Program-made: the position numbers and the translations under genes
The notes under the pieces: generated by a model
Databases searched by the model: none
Seen by the model: only the letters and a program-made list of their open reading frames with translations
Told to the model about the DNA's origin: nothing
Shown here: piece by piece, positions 26,409-37,070 of the stretch
How positions within the stretch are numbered: the stretch's first letter is position 1
Layout: each line of letters opens with the position of its first letter
Origin: Polaromonas sp. SP1
GTDB lineage: Bacteria > Pseudomonadota > Gammaproteobacteria > Burkholderiales > Burkholderiaceae_C
Reading direction: 5' to 3'
Assembly: GCF_003711205.1 (NCBI RefSeq)
Contig: NZ_CP031013.1
Span: 4,258,501 to 4,322,500, forward strand
Length of the DNA: 64,000 bases

Positions 26409-26466
26409 AGTCGCTATGATTTTTATAGCTGACTGCGTACGTCCTGATTGGGCTGGAGGCGGATTT
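26409..26466 (+). repeat. Dispersed double-hairpin repeat (family A), between glyA and nrdR
   Basis: GCTATGATTTTTATAGC forms the first stem. The second half ends TTGGGCTGGAGGCGGATTT, close to the consensus. It is intergenic and could act as a processing or attenuation site between the two genes. Confidence 0.75.
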
Positions 26467-26501
26467 GGTCAATTTTCGTCACTACACACAGGGCCCAATC
26501 C

Positions 26502-26951
26502 ATGAAATGCCCTTTCTGCGGCCACCTTGAAACCCAGGTTGTCGAAACCCGGGTCTCCGAAGATGCCGACTTCATACGCCGCCGCCGCCAGTGCGGCGCG
26601 TGTGAAAAGCGCTTCACCACCTACGAGCGGCCCGACGTCACCTTCCCGTCCATCGTCAAGAAAGACGGCCGGCGCATCGAATACAAGCGCACCAAAGTGC
26701 TGGCCTCGCTGAACCTGGCGCTGCGCAAGCGCCCGGTCAGCACCGAGCAGGTCGACTCGGCGATCGAGCGCATCGAGGAAAAACTGCTGAGCCTGGGCCT
26801 GCGGGAGGTTGCCTCCAACCGCATCGGCGAGCTCGTCATGCGCGAGCTCAGAAAGCTCGACAAAGTCGCCTATGTGCGCTTTGCCAGCGTCTACCGCAGT
26901 TTTGAAGACATCGACGAGTTCAAGACGCTGGTGGATGAGGTGAGACGCTAG
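26502..26951 (+). CDS. nrdR: Transcriptional repressor NrdR
   Basis: 149 residues from the ATG at 26502; the in-frame extension upstream lies partly in the family A repeat and was not used. The N-terminal zinc ribbon has [10 protein letters not shown] (C3, C6) and CGACEKRF (C31, C34). It is followed by the ATP-cone domain (about 49-139) that senses ATP/dATP and controls oligomer state. NrdR represses ribonucleotide reductase genes, none of which is in the window. The glyA-nrdR order is common in proteobacteria. Confidence 0.97.
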   Translation: MKCPFCGHLETQVVETRVSEDADFIRRRRQCGACEKRFTTYERPDVTFPSIVKKDGRRIEYKRTKVLASLNLALRKRPVSTEQVDSAIERIEEKLLSLGLREVASNRIGELVMRELRKLDKVAYVRFASVYRSFEDIDEFKTLVDEVRR

Positions 26952-27091
26952 CTTACCGTTCGTCACGCAGACCTGACCGGACGTCGAATACCGCAGGCGG
27001 GACCGCCGGCGCATGCTCACAATTGCGCATGTTCGAAAATCTGTCGATCACCGGCCCTGCCGCTTTTCACCCCCAACAGCCCTGGCGCGCC

Positions 27092-27676
27092 ATGAGGCGG
27101 ATTCAGCGAGGCTTCACCCTCATTGAATTACTGGTCGTTATCGCCATCATCGCGATCCTGGCGACCCTCGCGGCGCCCTCGTTCCTGGGCCTGCTTGCCA
27201 ACGCGTCCATCACCCGGGCAACCAACGGGTTTATTTCGGATACCCGCTACGCCCGCGGTGAAGCCATGCGGCGCGGGAAAAGCGTGACGATTTGCAGGAC
27301 CGCCGACTACACCGCAGCCAGCCCGGTATGCTCCGCCGGTGACGGCGCGGCCGTCGGCGGCTGGATGGAAGGGTGGGTGGTGTTCCTCGACAGCAACGGT
27401 AACGGCAGCTTTGACGCTGCGACCGATATTGTGCTGCGTGCCCAGGAGCCCGTGGCCCGTATCGGAGACTTTTTCGCAGTCGGTGTCTCCACGCCCACGG
27501 CCGTCGCCACCGGCAACCGCATCATTTATGACGGCACTGGACGCGCCATCGGCCAGTCGGGCCGGTGGCTGGTGCATGCCTCGGGCTCGTTCGCCACCAA
27601 CGCCAAATACACCCGCACCTTGTGCATGAACGCCGTGGGCCGGGTCAAGGTCCAGACAGGGGACGTCGCATGCTAG
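27092..27676 (+). CDS. fimT: Type IV minor pilin, FimT/FimU (GspH) family
   Basis: 194 residues from the ATG at 27092, which gives a short class III leader MRRIQRG before FTLIELLVVIAIIA, the hallmark of prepilin peptidase substrates. Upstream starts (TTG 27023, ATG 27029) would give a longer leader and none has a good Shine-Dalgarno. The C-terminal part is a beta-rich pseudopilin domain with a probable disulfide near the end. It is the first of six pilus genes. Minor pilins prime pilus assembly and form a tip complex with PilY1. Confidence 0.9.
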   Translation: MRRIQRGFTLIELLVVIAIIAILATLAAPSFLGLLANASITRATNGFISDTRYARGEAMRRGKSVTICRTADYTAASPVCSAGDGAAVGGWMEGWVVFLDSNGNGSFDAATDIVLRAQEPVARIGDFFAVGVSTPTAVATGNRIIYDGTGRAIGQSGRWLVHASGSFATNAKYTRTLCMNAVGRVKVQTGDVAC

Positions 27677-28248
27677 GCTCCATCAAGAACCTTCCTTCTT
27701 CGCGAGGAAGCCAACAAGGCTCGTCGCTGCTGGAAGTCCTTATTTCCATCTTGCTGATGTCCTTCGGGATGCTGGCACTTGCAGGCATGCAGGCCTACTC
27801 GGTCGCGGCGCAAAAGAACGCGGCCAACCGTGCGATCGCAAGCGCTTTGGCCACGGAGCTGGCGGAGGTGGTCAGGCTCAACCCTAACGGCCTGTCTGCC
27901 GGCAACTATGACGTCGCCTTGATGACTACCGGCAACCCCCCGGCGCTTGCGCCTTGCGCCTTTCCCAACTGTACAACCCCTGCGATGCTGGCGGCCGCGG
28001 ACTTGACGGCCTTCCAGAGCCGGGTTCGCGCCCTGTTGCCGCAGGGCGGCGTTGAGTTGATCCGGCCCGGCGCCAGCGCAACCCAGGCCAACATCTGGAT
28101 TGTTTGGGAAGAAGCCGGCGTACTGAATAACACCCGCACAGTCAGCGGGGTCGACCAGTCCGCTGAATTGACGAGTGATAACTGCTCGGACAACGCCAAA
28201 GCCCTGGCCACGCTGCCACGCTGCTTTTACATGAAGGTGCAGTTATGA
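27670..28248 (+). CDS. pilV: Type IV minor pilin PilV
   Basis: 192 residues. The ATG at 27670 overlaps the fimT stop by seven bases. Prepilin cleavage is expected after G17 (QQG/SSLLEVLI), with Glu at mature position 5. The helix LLMSFGMLALAGMQAYS is typical of PilV. The order fimT-pilV-pilW-pilX-pilY1-pilE matches the Pseudomonas minor pilin operon. The longer frame starting at 27565 only reads through fimT. Confidence 0.9.
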   Translation: MLGSIKNLPSSRGSQQGSSLLEVLISILLMSFGMLALAGMQAYSVAAQKNAANRAIASALATELAEVVRLNPNGLSAGNYDVALMTTGNPPALAPCAFPNCTTPAMLAAADLTAFQSRVRALLPQGGVELIRPGASATQANIWIVWEEAGVLNNTRTVSGVDQSAELTSDNCSDNAKALATLPRCFYMKVQL

Positions 28249-29183
28249 CTTCACCCGCACAAGGCCGCCCACAGCAGCCCCCTCGCATGCCAGGCTCAAG
28301 ATCCGCCGCAACAAGGCAGTCAGGCTTCACACTGATCGAGCTGCTGATCTCCATGACACTGGGCATGGTGATCATCGGGGCGCTGGTGGTCATGTACGTT
28401 TCGGGCAGCACAGCCACGCGAAACGCGCAGGCGCAGGGCCAGATGAACGAGGATGCGCAGATGGCGCTCAGCGTTTTTACCCAGGAGCTGCGCCAGGCGG
28501 GGTATAACCCCACGCGCGCCGGCGGCGCCAAGAATGACCTGGGGCAAGCAGGCTGGAACCTGTTCGCCTGCAACACGGGTTTCACGGACGCCACTGTTGC
28601 CAACATAAGCGCCCTGACCTGCGCTGCAGGCGGCGGTTTCGCATTGGCCGTAGCCTACGAAGGGGACCTCAACAGCGGGAAAAACACCTCCACCGGCCTG
28701 CCGATGGACTGCATCGGCAACGGTGTAGGTGCCGCGGGCGCTGCTTTCTACACCATGCAATCGCGCCTCGCCATCACGAACAACACGCTGACCTGCCGCG
28801 GAAGCGGCAACCTGGCGCAATCACAGGTGCTGGCCGAAAACATCGAAAGTGCGACGGTGAATTTTGCCCTCACCGAGCCTGCAGTTCCCAACAGCCAGAA
28901 TGTGCGCGGCTACCTGACCGCCTCCGGCATCGCTGCGCCCACGGACGTAGGCTTGGCGGCGCTGTCTGTGCTGGATCGCTGGAACAAGGTGGTCGCAGCG
29001 CAAGTCTGCATAGTGGTCAGGAGCGAAGACCCCGTACTCGGGGACCTGGGCACTGCGGCCACCAAGCCAAGCTATCAAAACTGCGCAGGTGCCAACGTCG
29101 ATATCGCCGACGGCAGGCTGCGCCGCGCTTACCGCACCACGGTGCTGCTGCGCAACCATGGAGTAGGTTATGTCAATCCCTGA
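28245..29183 (+). CDS. pilW: Type IV minor pilin assembly protein PilW
   Basis: 312 residues, overlapping the pilV stop by four bases (ATGA). A long 27-residue leader ends RQSG before FTLIELLISMTLGM. The globular part contains several Cys (for example FACNTGF, ISALTCAAGG) that could form disulfides. The length suits PilW, the largest minor pilin of the set, needed for pilus biogenesis with PilX, PilV and PilY1. Confidence 0.9.
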   Translation: MTSPAQGRPQQPPRMPGSRSAATRQSGFTLIELLISMTLGMVIIGALVVMYVSGSTATRNAQAQGQMNEDAQMALSVFTQELRQAGYNPTRAGGAKNDLGQAGWNLFACNTGFTDATVANISALTCAAGGGFALAVAYEGDLNSGKNTSTGLPMDCIGNGVGAAGAAFYTMQSRLAITNNTLTCRGSGNLAQSQVLAENIESATVNFALTEPAVPNSQNVRGYLTASGIAAPTDVGLAALSVLDRWNKVVAAQVCIVVRSEDPVLGDLGTAATKPSYQNCAGANVDIADGRLRRAYRTTVLLRNHGVGYVNP

Positions 29184-29718
29184 GCCGCGCCAATCCGCGA
29201 AGCTGCACGGTCAACAGGGCGTGGTGTTGATCGTAGCCCTCATCATGCTGATGATTCTTACGGTTCTGGCCAGTATCTCGATCCGCGGCGCCTCGTCGAC
29301 TGAGCAGGTGGCCAACCAGAGCCGCCAGCAGGCACTGGCCCGGCAGACCGCAGAAGCAGCCTTGCGCTTCTGCGAACAGCAGGTCCAGCTTTTTGCCATC
29401 AATCCCGCCACCGGCTTCGCACCCGAGGCGGCCCCCCTGGGCGCCGGGACACCCTATTCCTGGCAAACCATGGCCAACTGGGACACCATGACGCCGACGG
29501 CCAACCTCAAGACGGTCGCGGTCGCCTCGTCCGGCGATGCGGGGACCAAGTTGTATTTCACCCGCCAGCCCGAGTGCATGGCGCAGTATCTGACCCCCGC
29601 CGATACCAAAGTTTTTGTGACAACCGCCAGGGGCTTCGGCCCTGAAGTCGGCGCGAAAGACGGAAGCGCACCCAGAGGCACAGAGGTGTGGCTTCAATCC
29701 GTAATTACCATGAAATGA
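29170..29718 (+). CDS. pilX: Type IV minor pilin assembly protein PilX
   Basis: 182 residues, overlapping the pilW stop by 14 bases. The leader ends QQG before VVLIVALIMLMILTVLASIS. Mature position 5 is not Glu, as in the GspK-like tip pseudopilins. It is expected to cap the minor pilin complex and interact with PilY1. Its stop is TGA within TGATG, where the next reading frame has possible starts. Confidence 0.87.
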   Translation: MSIPEPRQSAKLHGQQGVVLIVALIMLMILTVLASISIRGASSTEQVANQSRQQALARQTAEAALRFCEQQVQLFAINPATGFAPEAAPLGAGTPYSWQTMANWDTMTPTANLKTVAVASSGDAGTKLYFTRQPECMAQYLTPADTKVFVTTARGFGPEVGAKDGSAPRGTEVWLQSVITMK

Positions 29719-29747
29719 TGCTCGACCCGAGCATGAAAGGCCTGGCC

Positions 29748-32700
29748 ATGAAGTTTTCCATTATGCGTGGCGTTGCGTTTTACGCGGCTGCACTGATTGC
29801 AGCGGACAGTGCTTTCGCAGTCGTTGCGCAGGAGCCGCTGCTCTCCAAGACCGTGAACGTCAGGCCCAACATCGCGCTGGTGCTCGATACCTCCGGCTCC
29901 ATGGACTGGGAATGCGTCTATGCCAAGCATGTCGCCAACGCATTGGTCACCGAATCGCCGAACTCCACCAGCATACCGGGCTTCCATGTGGATTGCATTA
30001 GCAGCAGCGACCCGCGCCAAAGCTCTCCTGTCAACAACCTGCTGTTCTATAACCCGAAAAAGGTCTATAGCCCGGGGTACTCAGGCGGCGTGCAGCAGGC
30101 CAATGCGGCTGTCGGTAACTCCTCGGTCGTGGAGCTGTACCTTCCGAAAGCGGGCAAGGACCCCACCACCTACACCACCTCCGCTGCCATCAAGAACACG
30201 GCGGACTACAACTTCTACGAGGTGACAACCAACAAATTCAAGCTGAACGGTGCCAATACATCCGGCAACAGCAACCCATTTGGGCCCCACAACGGCAGCC
30301 GCACCGACTGCGCCGCGGCCACCTGCACTTTCAACGAAGAGCGCCAGAACATCGCGAACTGGCGCGCTTATCACATAGACCGCATCAAGTCGGCAAAAAC
30401 GGGTTTGGCCGGGGCATTTGCCGACCAGTCCGACAACTTCCGCCTGGCCTATGGGGACATCAACGGCTCGCCCAACACCATGACCGATTTTGGCGTGGCC
30501 AAAAGCGCTTTTTTCTCCTGGCTTGACGCCCGCACGCCCAATGGCGGAACACCGCTGCGCGGTGCATTGGACAGGGCCGGCAAGTACTACCAGAACACTG
30601 CCAATAGCGGCCCCTGGGGATCCAAGCCCTGGTCGCCCCCCACCGGAGAAACACCGGCCAGCCATTTGTCCTGCCGGCGCTCCTTTACCTTGCTGATCAC
30701 GGACGGTTTTTACACGGATGCGGCCCCCACGGGCATAGGCGATGTCGACGGCACCGTGGGGCCGGCATATACCCATGCGCTGGACGCCACCAAGAAATAT
30801 CAGTACAAGCCAACCGAAAAAACCGACGTACGGACCAAAGGCAAACCGGACAAGGTGAGCGGCACGGGCGGTGTCGCGGATACGCTGGCGGATATTGCAC
30901 TGAAGTACTGGGTCACCGACCTTCGCACCGATCTTGCCAACGACTTTGGCAATGGCGACGCCAATGACCCTCCGTTCTGGCAAAACATGACCAGCTACAT
31001 GGTCAGCTTTGGTGCCCCCGGCAAAATGACCGATGCGGAAGTGGCAAGCGCCAAGGCCGGCACACTGGCGTGGGTTACGCCGACGCTTAATACCGTCACA
31101 ACGATTGACGACATGCGCCACGCGGCGCACAACGGCGGCGGCGGCTTCCTCACGGTGACCGATGCGGATCAATTCACGAAAGACCTGGGCAGTGTGATTG
31201 GCAGTATCGCGAGCCAGCAGTTCTCACAGGCCGGTGTGGCGGCGTCTGCCGTGACCCTGACGGCGGGCACCAAGAAATTTATCCCCTACTACACCAGCGG
31301 CACGTGGTGGGGCAACGTGCAAATGAAAAACGTGAGCACCGACACCGTGGCATGGCAAGTCATTGCCACCGATGGCAATGGTCAGCCCACCGGCGTCACC
31401 ACGCTGCCGGCACCAGCTTCCCGCAACATCTTCGTATGGACGGATGCAACCAAGCAAGGCCTGCCCTTCACCTACGCCAACATCAACACGGCGGCCAACA
31501 CCCTCAAGGGCACCAACGCCAACATGCAGATGAGCAATGCGGTGACCTCCGACGTGGTGGATTACCTGCGCGGCGTGCGTACCCTGGAAGGCAATGGCAT
31601 GAGAAAACGGCCGGCAGTCCTGGGTGACATCGTCAATTCGATACCCACTTACATCAGGAACAATACCAACCCGCAGTATGAGAAGCTTCCGGTTTCCACC
31701 CCGGGCTTGCCGGACTACCCTGCCTACCTGAACGCCAAGGCGGCACGCAACGAAGGGGTGCTGTTTGTCGGCGCCAATGATGGCATGGTGCACGGCTTCG
31801 GCGAAGGATTTGGCGCCAGCGCTGGCGGCCGAGAAGTCTTTGCATATGTTCCGCGTTCCGTCCTCGGGAAACTCGAGGTGCTGACCACTGAGGGCTATAC
31901 ATTTGCCCACAACTACACGGCTGACGGCCCGCTGACAGAAGTCGACGCCTATGTGACAACCCCCAACCTGACCGGCGGAGGCTCTTCGACGGGATGGCGT
32001 AACCTGGTCGTGGGCACCACCGGCGCCGGAGCCAAATCCGTCTTTGCGCTGAACGTCACTGACCCCCTCAACATGAACGGCAAGGCGGTTCTGTGGGAAA
32101 TCAATGCGGATCCGGCATTTCCCGTGATGCCGGGAAACTCCACGACTTCATTCGCAGAATTGGGCACTGTCCTGAGCTCGCCCCAAAGCGGTATTACGGT
32201 CAGCGGTGACTGGGTAACCATCTTCGGCAACGGCTATGACAGCAAGTCCGCAAAAGCCAGCCTCTTCATCGTTGAAACCGGCACAGGCAAACTGCTGAAG
32301 GAAATCAAGACCGATAACACGCTCGCCAACGGACTTGGCGGCGTGCGTCTGGTTTACAACGACAAGCGGCAGATCATCGGCGCCTATGCAGGCGACCTGA
32401 AAGGCCGGCTGTGGAAATTTGACCTGAGCAGCGCAAGCTCCACCGCGTGGGGTTTGGGCAACGGCGGCGTGGCGCTGTTCACCGCACTGAGCGGCAGCAC
32501 CGCTTTGCCTATCACCGCCGCTCCGGCCGTCGTTGAGAGGACGGATCAGCCCAGCTTCAAGCCCAGCTATGTAGTGACCGTAGCCACCGGCAAGTTGTTT
32601 GAAGCCGGAGACCCCGCCGTGACAACACCGGCTCAGGTCGTGTATGGCCTTTGGGACCGCAAGCCCTTCGGCTCCACGGGGAGCGACACCATTGCCGATT

Positions 32701-33428
32701 CACAACTCGAGCCCATTAAACAAACCTTCGTCACGGGTGGCATTGATCCAAATACCGGCGAAACAATCAATGGCGGCGGTGCCACCAAGGTCGCCTCCAT
32801 TACTTTTGTCAACCCTGCAGTCACCACCCTTGACTGGTCGATCCGGCGCGGCTGGAAGTTGACTCAGGATGCGTTTACCGGCCAACGCACCATCTATCCG
32901 GTGTACATGCAGGACGAAGTGGTCAAAATCGATACGGTTGCGCCCGGGCCCAGTGCCTCGAGTTGCCTCGCCTCGACCAGCAATGCAATGACATTCGCGA
33001 TCAATCCACTCACGGGCGCTTGCCGCGCGGGCGGTACGCTGGATACCAATGGGGATGGAAAGATCGACGAGAAAGACGCGAACGTTTGCGCATACACCTC
33101 GCCTGCGGATGGTATCGACGTTGTTCTTGTCATCCTGAATTCTTTGGGTGAGGACACCGGCCTTAGAAGCGTTCAGAATGCCAGCGGCTCCATCACGATT
33201 CGCACCAAGGGCGCGCCCCCTCCGCAGAACTGCACCAACCCGGTGTATGCGGCGGCCCATGTGGAGGAATGCGGCAGTTGCGCCGACGCGGCATACGCTG
33301 CGGCACATGAGAGCGAATGCAAGCTCCCCAATTGCAGCAGCGCCGCATACCGGGCAGCCAATCCGGGCGCCTGCCCAGGCTCGGTCCTGAACCGTTCGTG
33401 GCGCCAGCTCTTTCCGCGCGCTAATTGA
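29748..33428 (+). CDS. pilY1: Type IV pilus tip adhesin/assembly factor PilY1
   Basis: 1226 residues from the ATG at 29748, chosen for its AAAGG seven bases upstream and its clean signal peptide (cleavage near AFA, 24). Starts at 29715-29733 are also open. The N-terminal part is von Willebrand A-like with MIDAS DTSGS at 47-51. A C-terminal beta-propeller domain (about 600-1080) carries [11 protein letters not shown] and [17 protein letters not shown] calcium loop [12 protein letters not shown] lies at about 1099-1110. The last 66 residues hold three Cys pairs, each C-x12-C (1162/1175, 1178/1191, 1196/1209). It supports pilus extension, adhesion and surface sensing. Confidence 0.93.
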   Translation: MKFSIMRGVAFYAAALIAADSAFAVVAQEPLLSKTVNVRPNIALVLDTSGSMDWECVYAKHVANALVTESPNSTSIPGFHVDCISSSDPRQSSPVNNLLFYNPKKVYSPGYSGGVQQANAAVGNSSVVELYLPKAGKDPTTYTTSAAIKNTADYNFYEVTTNKFKLNGANTSGNSNPFGPHNGSRTDCAAATCTFNEERQNIANWRAYHIDRIKSAKTGLAGAFADQSDNFRLAYGDINGSPNTMTDFGVAKSAFFSWLDARTPNGGTPLRGALDRAGKYYQNTANSGPWGSKPWSPPTGETPASHLSCRRSFTLLITDGFYTDAAPTGIGDVDGTVGPAYTHALDATKKYQYKPTEKTDVRTKGKPDKVSGTGGVADTLADIALKYWVTDLRTDLANDFGNGDANDPPFWQNMTSYMVSFGAPGKMTDAEVASAKAGTLAWVTPTLNTVTTIDDMRHAAHNGGGGFLTVTDADQFTKDLGSVIGSIASQQFSQAGVAASAVTLTAGTKKFIPYYTSGTWWGNVQMKNVSTDTVAWQVIATDGNGQPTGVTTLPAPASRNIFVWTDATKQGLPFTYANINTAANTLKGTNANMQMSNAVTSDVVDYLRGVRTLEGNGMRKRPAVLGDIVNSIPTYIRNNTNPQYEKLPVSTPGLPDYPAYLNAKAARNEGVLFVGANDGMVHGFGEGFGASAGGREVFAYVPRSVLGKLEVLTTEGYTFAHNYTADGPLTEVDAYVTTPNLTGGGSSTGWRNLVVGTTGAGAKSVFALNVTDPLNMNGKAVLWEINADPAFPVMPGNSTTSFAELGTVLSSPQSGITVSGDWVTIFGNGYDSKSAKASLFIVETGTGKLLKEIKTDNTLANGLGGVRLVYNDKRQIIGAYAGDLKGRLWKFDLSSASSTAWGLGNGGVALFTALSGSTALPITAAPAVVERTDQPSFKPSYVVTVATGKLFEAGDPAVTTPAQVVYGLWDRKPFGSTGSDTIADSQLEPIKQTFVTGGIDPNTGETINGGGATKVASITFVNPAVTTLDWSIRRGWKLTQDAFTGQRTIYPVYMQDEVVKIDTVAPGPSASSCLASTSNAMTFAINPLTGACRAGGTLDTNGDGKIDEKDANVCAYTSPADGIDVVLVILNSLGEDTGLRSVQNASGSITIRTKGAPPPQNCTNPVYAAAHVEECGSCADAAYAAAHESECKLPNCSSAAYRAANPGACPGSVLNRSWRQLFPRAN

Positions 33429-33469
33429 AAATAAGTTTGAAAATCGCTGCTTTTACCAAGAGATCATTC

Positions 33470-33955
33470 ATGATGACCACATCGAACAAAAACGGCGGCT
33501 CGGCGGGCTTCACGCTGATTGAGATCATGATCGTGGTGGCGATTGTCGGCCTGCTGGCCGCGATCGCCCTGCCGTCCTACCAGAGCTATATAGCACGCGG
33601 CAACCGCGCCGCGGCGCGGGTGGCGCTCTCGCAAGCTGCCCAATACATGCAGCGCTTCTACGCCGCCAACGACCGCTACGACGCCGACCGCACGGGTACC
33701 CAGACAATCTGGGCCACCATGCCGCCCACTTTCATGAAGGCGCCCGCAGATGGCACCGCGCTCTATGAAATCTCCAACACCGGCACCAATCCGAGCACTG
33801 CTACCGCGAGCACGTTCACGCTTATCATGCGTCCTGTGTCCACAGCCAGCATGGTCAATGACAAGTGCGGCGGATTCACCCTGACGCAGGCGGGTGTCAA
33901 AGGCATCACCGCCGCAGCCCCGACCGCCGCCTTGATCGCGGAATGCTGGCGTTAA
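33470..33955 (+). CDS. pilE: Type IV pilin PilE-like (minor pilin)
   Basis: 161 residues from the ATG ATG at 33470. The 13-residue leader ends GGSAG before [22 protein letters not shown], a canonical type IVa pilin helix. The globular domain is short, with C-terminal Cys in NDKCGGF and IAECWR that would form the D-loop disulfide. As the last gene of the pilY1 operon it corresponds to the minor pilin PilE of Pseudomonas; the major pilin gene is probably elsewhere. Confidence 0.88.
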   Translation: MMTTSNKNGGSAGFTLIEIMIVVAIVGLLAAIALPSYQSYIARGNRAAARVALSQAAQYMQRFYAANDRYDADRTGTQTIWATMPPTFMKAPADGTALYEISNTGTNPSTATASTFTLIMRPVSTASMVNDKCGGFTLTQAGVKGITAAAPTAALIAECWR

Positions 33956-33997
33956 AACGATAGGCCCCGTCCCCCGATGTGGCCGCAGCGGGGAACC

Positions 33998-35122
33998 ATG
34001 CAACAGCCCATCCACAAAGCCTCCACTCCCGAATTTATTCAAGCAGCCCTGCAGGCTGCGGCCAACGCACCCCACAGCGCATCGCCCAATCCGCGCATAG
34101 GGTGTGTCCTGGTCTCGGCCGACGGGCAAGCCATAGGGCTGGGCCACACACAACAGGCCGGCGGCCCGCATGCGGAAATCATGGCGCTGCGCGATGCAGC
34201 GGCCCGAGGCCATTCCACGGAAGGCGCTACGGCCTTCGTCACGCTGGAGCCCTGCTCCCACCATGGGCGTACGGGCCCCTGCTGCGACGCCTTGATTGCC
34301 GCGGGCATTCGCAAGGTTGTCGCCTCCATGGCGGACCCCAACCCCCTGGTTTCCGGCCAAGGCTTTGAGCGCCTGCGCGCGGCGGGCATAGCGGTTGACG
34401 TGGGCGCCGGCGCCGCGCAGGCCAAAGAACTCAACATCGGCTTCTTCAGCCGCATGGTCCGCAAAACCCCCTGGGTCCGGATGAAAATCGCGGCTTCGCT
34501 GGACGGCGCCACCGCTTTGTCCAATGGCCAGAGCCAGTGGATCACCTCACCCGAGGCCAGGGCCGACGGCCATGCCTGGCGCGCCCGGGCCTCTGCCGTG
34601 CTGACAGGTATCGGCACCGTACTGCAAGACAACCCAGGCCTGGATGTCCGTTTGGTGGAGACCCCGGTCCAACCCTATCGCGTCATCGTTGACAGCCTGC
34701 TGCAGACGCCGGTTGATGCCAGGATTTTCCAGGCCGGCGGCCCGGTCTGGATTTACACCGCCATCCAGGGCTCGCCCCGGGAAGCCGCCCTGGTGGCCAA
34801 GGGCGCCACGGTCACGTTCTTGCCGGATGCACGTGGAAAAGTGGACCTGGCCGCCATGATGAAAGACCTGGCCCGCCGCGAAATCAACGAACTCCATGTG
34901 GAAGCCGGCAGCAAGCTGAACGGCTCGCTCATCCGGGAAGGCCTGGTGGATGAGGTCCTCGTCTACCTCGCCCCCAAGTTGCTGGGCCCCGGTCTCGGCA
35001 TGGCCTCCATAGGCCCTTTTCAGGCGCTTTCAGAAGCCGTGCCGCTGCAATTTCACTCGGCGGACCGGGTGGGCGCTGATTTGCGCGTGATCGCTCGCAT
35101 CACGGGGCGAGACCAGTTTTAG
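33998..35122 (+). CDS. ribD: Bifunctional riboflavin deaminase/reductase
   Basis: Performs the second and third steps of riboflavin synthesis: deamination of the GTP cyclohydrolase II product, then NADPH reduction of the ribosyl side chain. From the ATG at 33998 the product is 374 residues; an ATG seven codons earlier (33977) is possible. The deaminase zinc site is GPHAEIMAL (H58, E60) and PCSHHGRTGPC (C86, C95). The reductase domain begins near WVRMKIAASLDGATAL and ends at about 370. It starts just after pilE but belongs to the rib group. No FMN riboswitch was recognised upstream. Confidence 0.96.
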   Translation: MQQPIHKASTPEFIQAALQAAANAPHSASPNPRIGCVLVSADGQAIGLGHTQQAGGPHAEIMALRDAAARGHSTEGATAFVTLEPCSHHGRTGPCCDALIAAGIRKVVASMADPNPLVSGQGFERLRAAGIAVDVGAGAAQAKELNIGFFSRMVRKTPWVRMKIAASLDGATALSNGQSQWITSPEARADGHAWRARASAVLTGIGTVLQDNPGLDVRLVETPVQPYRVIVDSLLQTPVDARIFQAGGPVWIYTAIQGSPREAALVAKGATVTFLPDARGKVDLAAMMKDLARREINELHVEAGSKLNGSLIREGLVDEVLVYLAPKLLGPGLGMASIGPFQALSEAVPLQFHSADRVGADLRVIARITGRDQF

Positions 35123-35242
35123 AACAGCTTCTTGGCACGGCCCGGCCTTGAGCCGCCCTGAAACCAGGGCTTTAAGCCTTCTTTTGCCGGCCTTTGGCGC
35201 CCTTCCCGGCGTGCTGTCCCCATTCCCTGCGAAAATAGAGCC

Positions 35243-35890
35243 ATGTTTACCGGAATCATTACCGGCATGGGGCGCATCGTCGCCATCCATAGCCTGGGCA
35301 GCTCTTCAGACCACGGCAAGCGGCTCACCGTTGAGGCGCCTGCGGGTTACCTCGACGACGTGGGCCTGGGGGACAGCATTGCGCTGAACGGCGCTTGCAT
35401 GACAGCCACCAGCCTGGACATCCCCAACCAGCGCTTCACCATCGACATTTCCGCTGAATCGCTTGCCAAAACCACGGGACTGGCCGAGCCCGGCCCCATC
35501 AACCTGGAAAAAGCCCTGCGCGCCCATGACCGCCTGGGTGGCCACATCGTGTCCGGCCATGTCGACGGCATCGGCAGCGTGACGCACTTTGCGCAAGTCG
35601 GCGAAAGCTGGGAACTGCGCATACGCGCGCCGCGCGAGCTGAGCAAATACCTGGCCTACAAGGGCTCCATCACCGTCAATGGCGTCAGCCTGACCGTCAA
35701 CCGGGTCGTTGACCTGCCCGGCGAGTCCGGCGGCAGCGAGATCAGCATCAACCTGATCCCACACACGGTCGAAAACACCGCCCTGGGCCAATTGGCCGCA
35801 GGCTCCAGCGTCAACCTGGAAATCGACCTGATCGCGCGGTACGTGGAGCGTATGCTCAACGACCCCCACAAAAATATCAAAACCCCCTGA
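35243..35890 (+). CDS. ribE: Riboflavin synthase (alpha chain)
   Basis: Converts two 6,7-dimethyl-8-ribityllumazine molecules to riboflavin and a pyrimidine. 215 residues with the two tandem lumazine-binding barrels: [10 protein letters not shown] starts the first, and the second begins near [12 protein letters not shown]. Internal similarity of the halves is normal for this trimeric enzyme. It lies 120 bp after ribD and 3 bp before the next rib gene. Confidence 0.96.
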   Translation: MFTGIITGMGRIVAIHSLGSSSDHGKRLTVEAPAGYLDDVGLGDSIALNGACMTATSLDIPNQRFTIDISAESLAKTTGLAEPGPINLEKALRAHDRLGGHIVSGHVDGIGSVTHFAQVGESWELRIRAPRELSKYLAYKGSITVNGVSLTVNRVVDLPGESGGSEISINLIPHTVENTALGQLAAGSSVNLEIDLIARYVERMLNDPHKNIKTP

Positions 35891-35893
35891 ACC

Positions 35894-37009
35894 ATGACCA
35901 CTGCCTCCACTGTCATTTCGCCCGTTGAAGAAATCGTCGCCGACATGCGTGCCGGCCGCATGGTCATCCTGATTGACGAAGAAGACCGCGAAAACGAGGG
36001 CGACCTGGTGCTCGCGGCGGACCACGTGACGCCGGAGGCCATCAATTTCATGGCGCGCTTCGGCCGCGGGCTGATCTGCCTCACGCTGACCCGCGATCGC
36101 TGCGAGCTGTTGCAGCTGCCGCCCATGGCCACGCGCAACGGCACCAAACATTCCACGGCATTCACCGTGTCCATTGAAGCCGCCGAGGGCGTGACCACCG
36201 GCATCTCCGCAGCCGACCGTGCCCGCACCGTGCAGGCCGCCGTCGCCAAAGACGCCAAGGTCAGTGACCTGGTGCAGCCCGGCCACATCTTCCCGCTGCA
36301 GGCCGTTGATGGCGGCGTTCTGATGCGCGCCGGCCACACCGAAGCCGGCTGCGACCTGGCCGGCATGGCCGGTTGCTCCCCTGCCGCCGTGATCTGCGAG
36401 ATCATGAAAGACGACGGCACCATGGCGCGCCTCCCGGATTTGCTGCTGTTTGCCGCCGAACACGGCCTGAAGATCGGCACCATTGCCGACCTCATTGAGC
36501 ACCGCAGCCGCAACGACTCCCTGGTCGAGAAGATCGGCTGCCGCACGATACAGACCGCTTTTGGTGAATTCACGGCCCACGCCTTTCGTGACAAACCCAG
36601 CCAGGGCCTGCACCTGGCGCTGGTGCGCGGTGAATGGTCTGCCAACGACGTGGTCGCCGCGCGCGTGCACGAGCCCCTCTCGGTACTCGACGTCCTTGAA
36701 ACCGGCCGTCCGATGCATTCATGGAGCCTGGACCAAAGCCTCAAGCACATCGCGGACGAAGGCAAAGGTGTGGCCGTGTTGCTGAACTGCGGTGAAAGTG
36801 CCGCGCAATTGCTGGCCCAGTTTGAAGGCACCGCACGCGCCAGCCAGGCGCCCGAGCGCGGCCGCATGGACTTGCGCACTTACGGCGTGGGCGCGCAGAT
36901 CCTGCGCGAATGCGGCGTGCACAAAATGAACCTGATGGGCAACCCGCGCCGCATGCCCAGCATGACGGGCTATGGCCTCGAGATCGTCGGCTACATCACC
37001 AAAGACTGA
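35894..37009 (+). CDS. ribB: 3,4-dihydroxy-2-butanone-4-phosphate synthase with degenerate GTP cyclohydrolase II domain
   Basis: 371 residues. The N-terminal half (to about 205) is a complete Rib[33 protein letters not shown] and [11 protein letters not shown] are present. The C-terminal half has the RibA fold ([29 protein letters not shown], ending [19 protein letters not shown]), but the three zinc Cys of GTP cyclohydrolase II and its RQEGRGIGL-like loop are missing: the segment after ARVHEP has no Cys. The cyclohydrolase is therefore probably inactive, so another ribA should exist elsewhere in the genome. It makes the four-carbon unit for lumazine. It lies in a tight operon with ribE and ribH. 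Confidence 0.92.
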   Translation: MTTASTVISPVEEIVADMRAGRMVILIDEEDRENEGDLVLAADHVTPEAINFMARFGRGLICLTLTRDRCELLQLPPMATRNGTKHSTAFTVSIEAAEGVTTGISAADRARTVQAAVAKDAKVSDLVQPGHIFPLQAVDGGVLMRAGHTEAGCDLAGMAGCSPAAVICEIMKDDGTMARLPDLLLFAAEHGLKIGTIADLIEHRSRNDSLVEKIGCRTIQTAFGEFTAHAFRDKPSQGLHLALVRGEWSANDVVAARVHEPLSVLDVLETGRPMHSWSLDQSLKHIADEGKGVAVLLNCGESAAQLLAQFEGTARASQAPERGRMDLRTYGVGAQILRECGVHKMNLMGNPRRMPSMTGYGLEIVGYITKD

Positions 37010-37070
37010 CTTTCCCCTTCCGCCATTTCATCCATTTATAAATCTACAAATCAATCAAAAGGGAATCACC

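Noticed and set aside
33956..35242. An FMN riboswitch before ribD or ribE
   Set aside because: The spacers are short (42 and 120 bp) and do not contain the AGGGNNNGGTG or the other conserved FMN blocks.
36972..37070. An ATG start for ribH at 36972
   Set aside because: It would overlap ribB and add an unrelated leader of 33 residues. The GTG at 37071 has a proper Shine-Dalgarno and gives the family length of 154.
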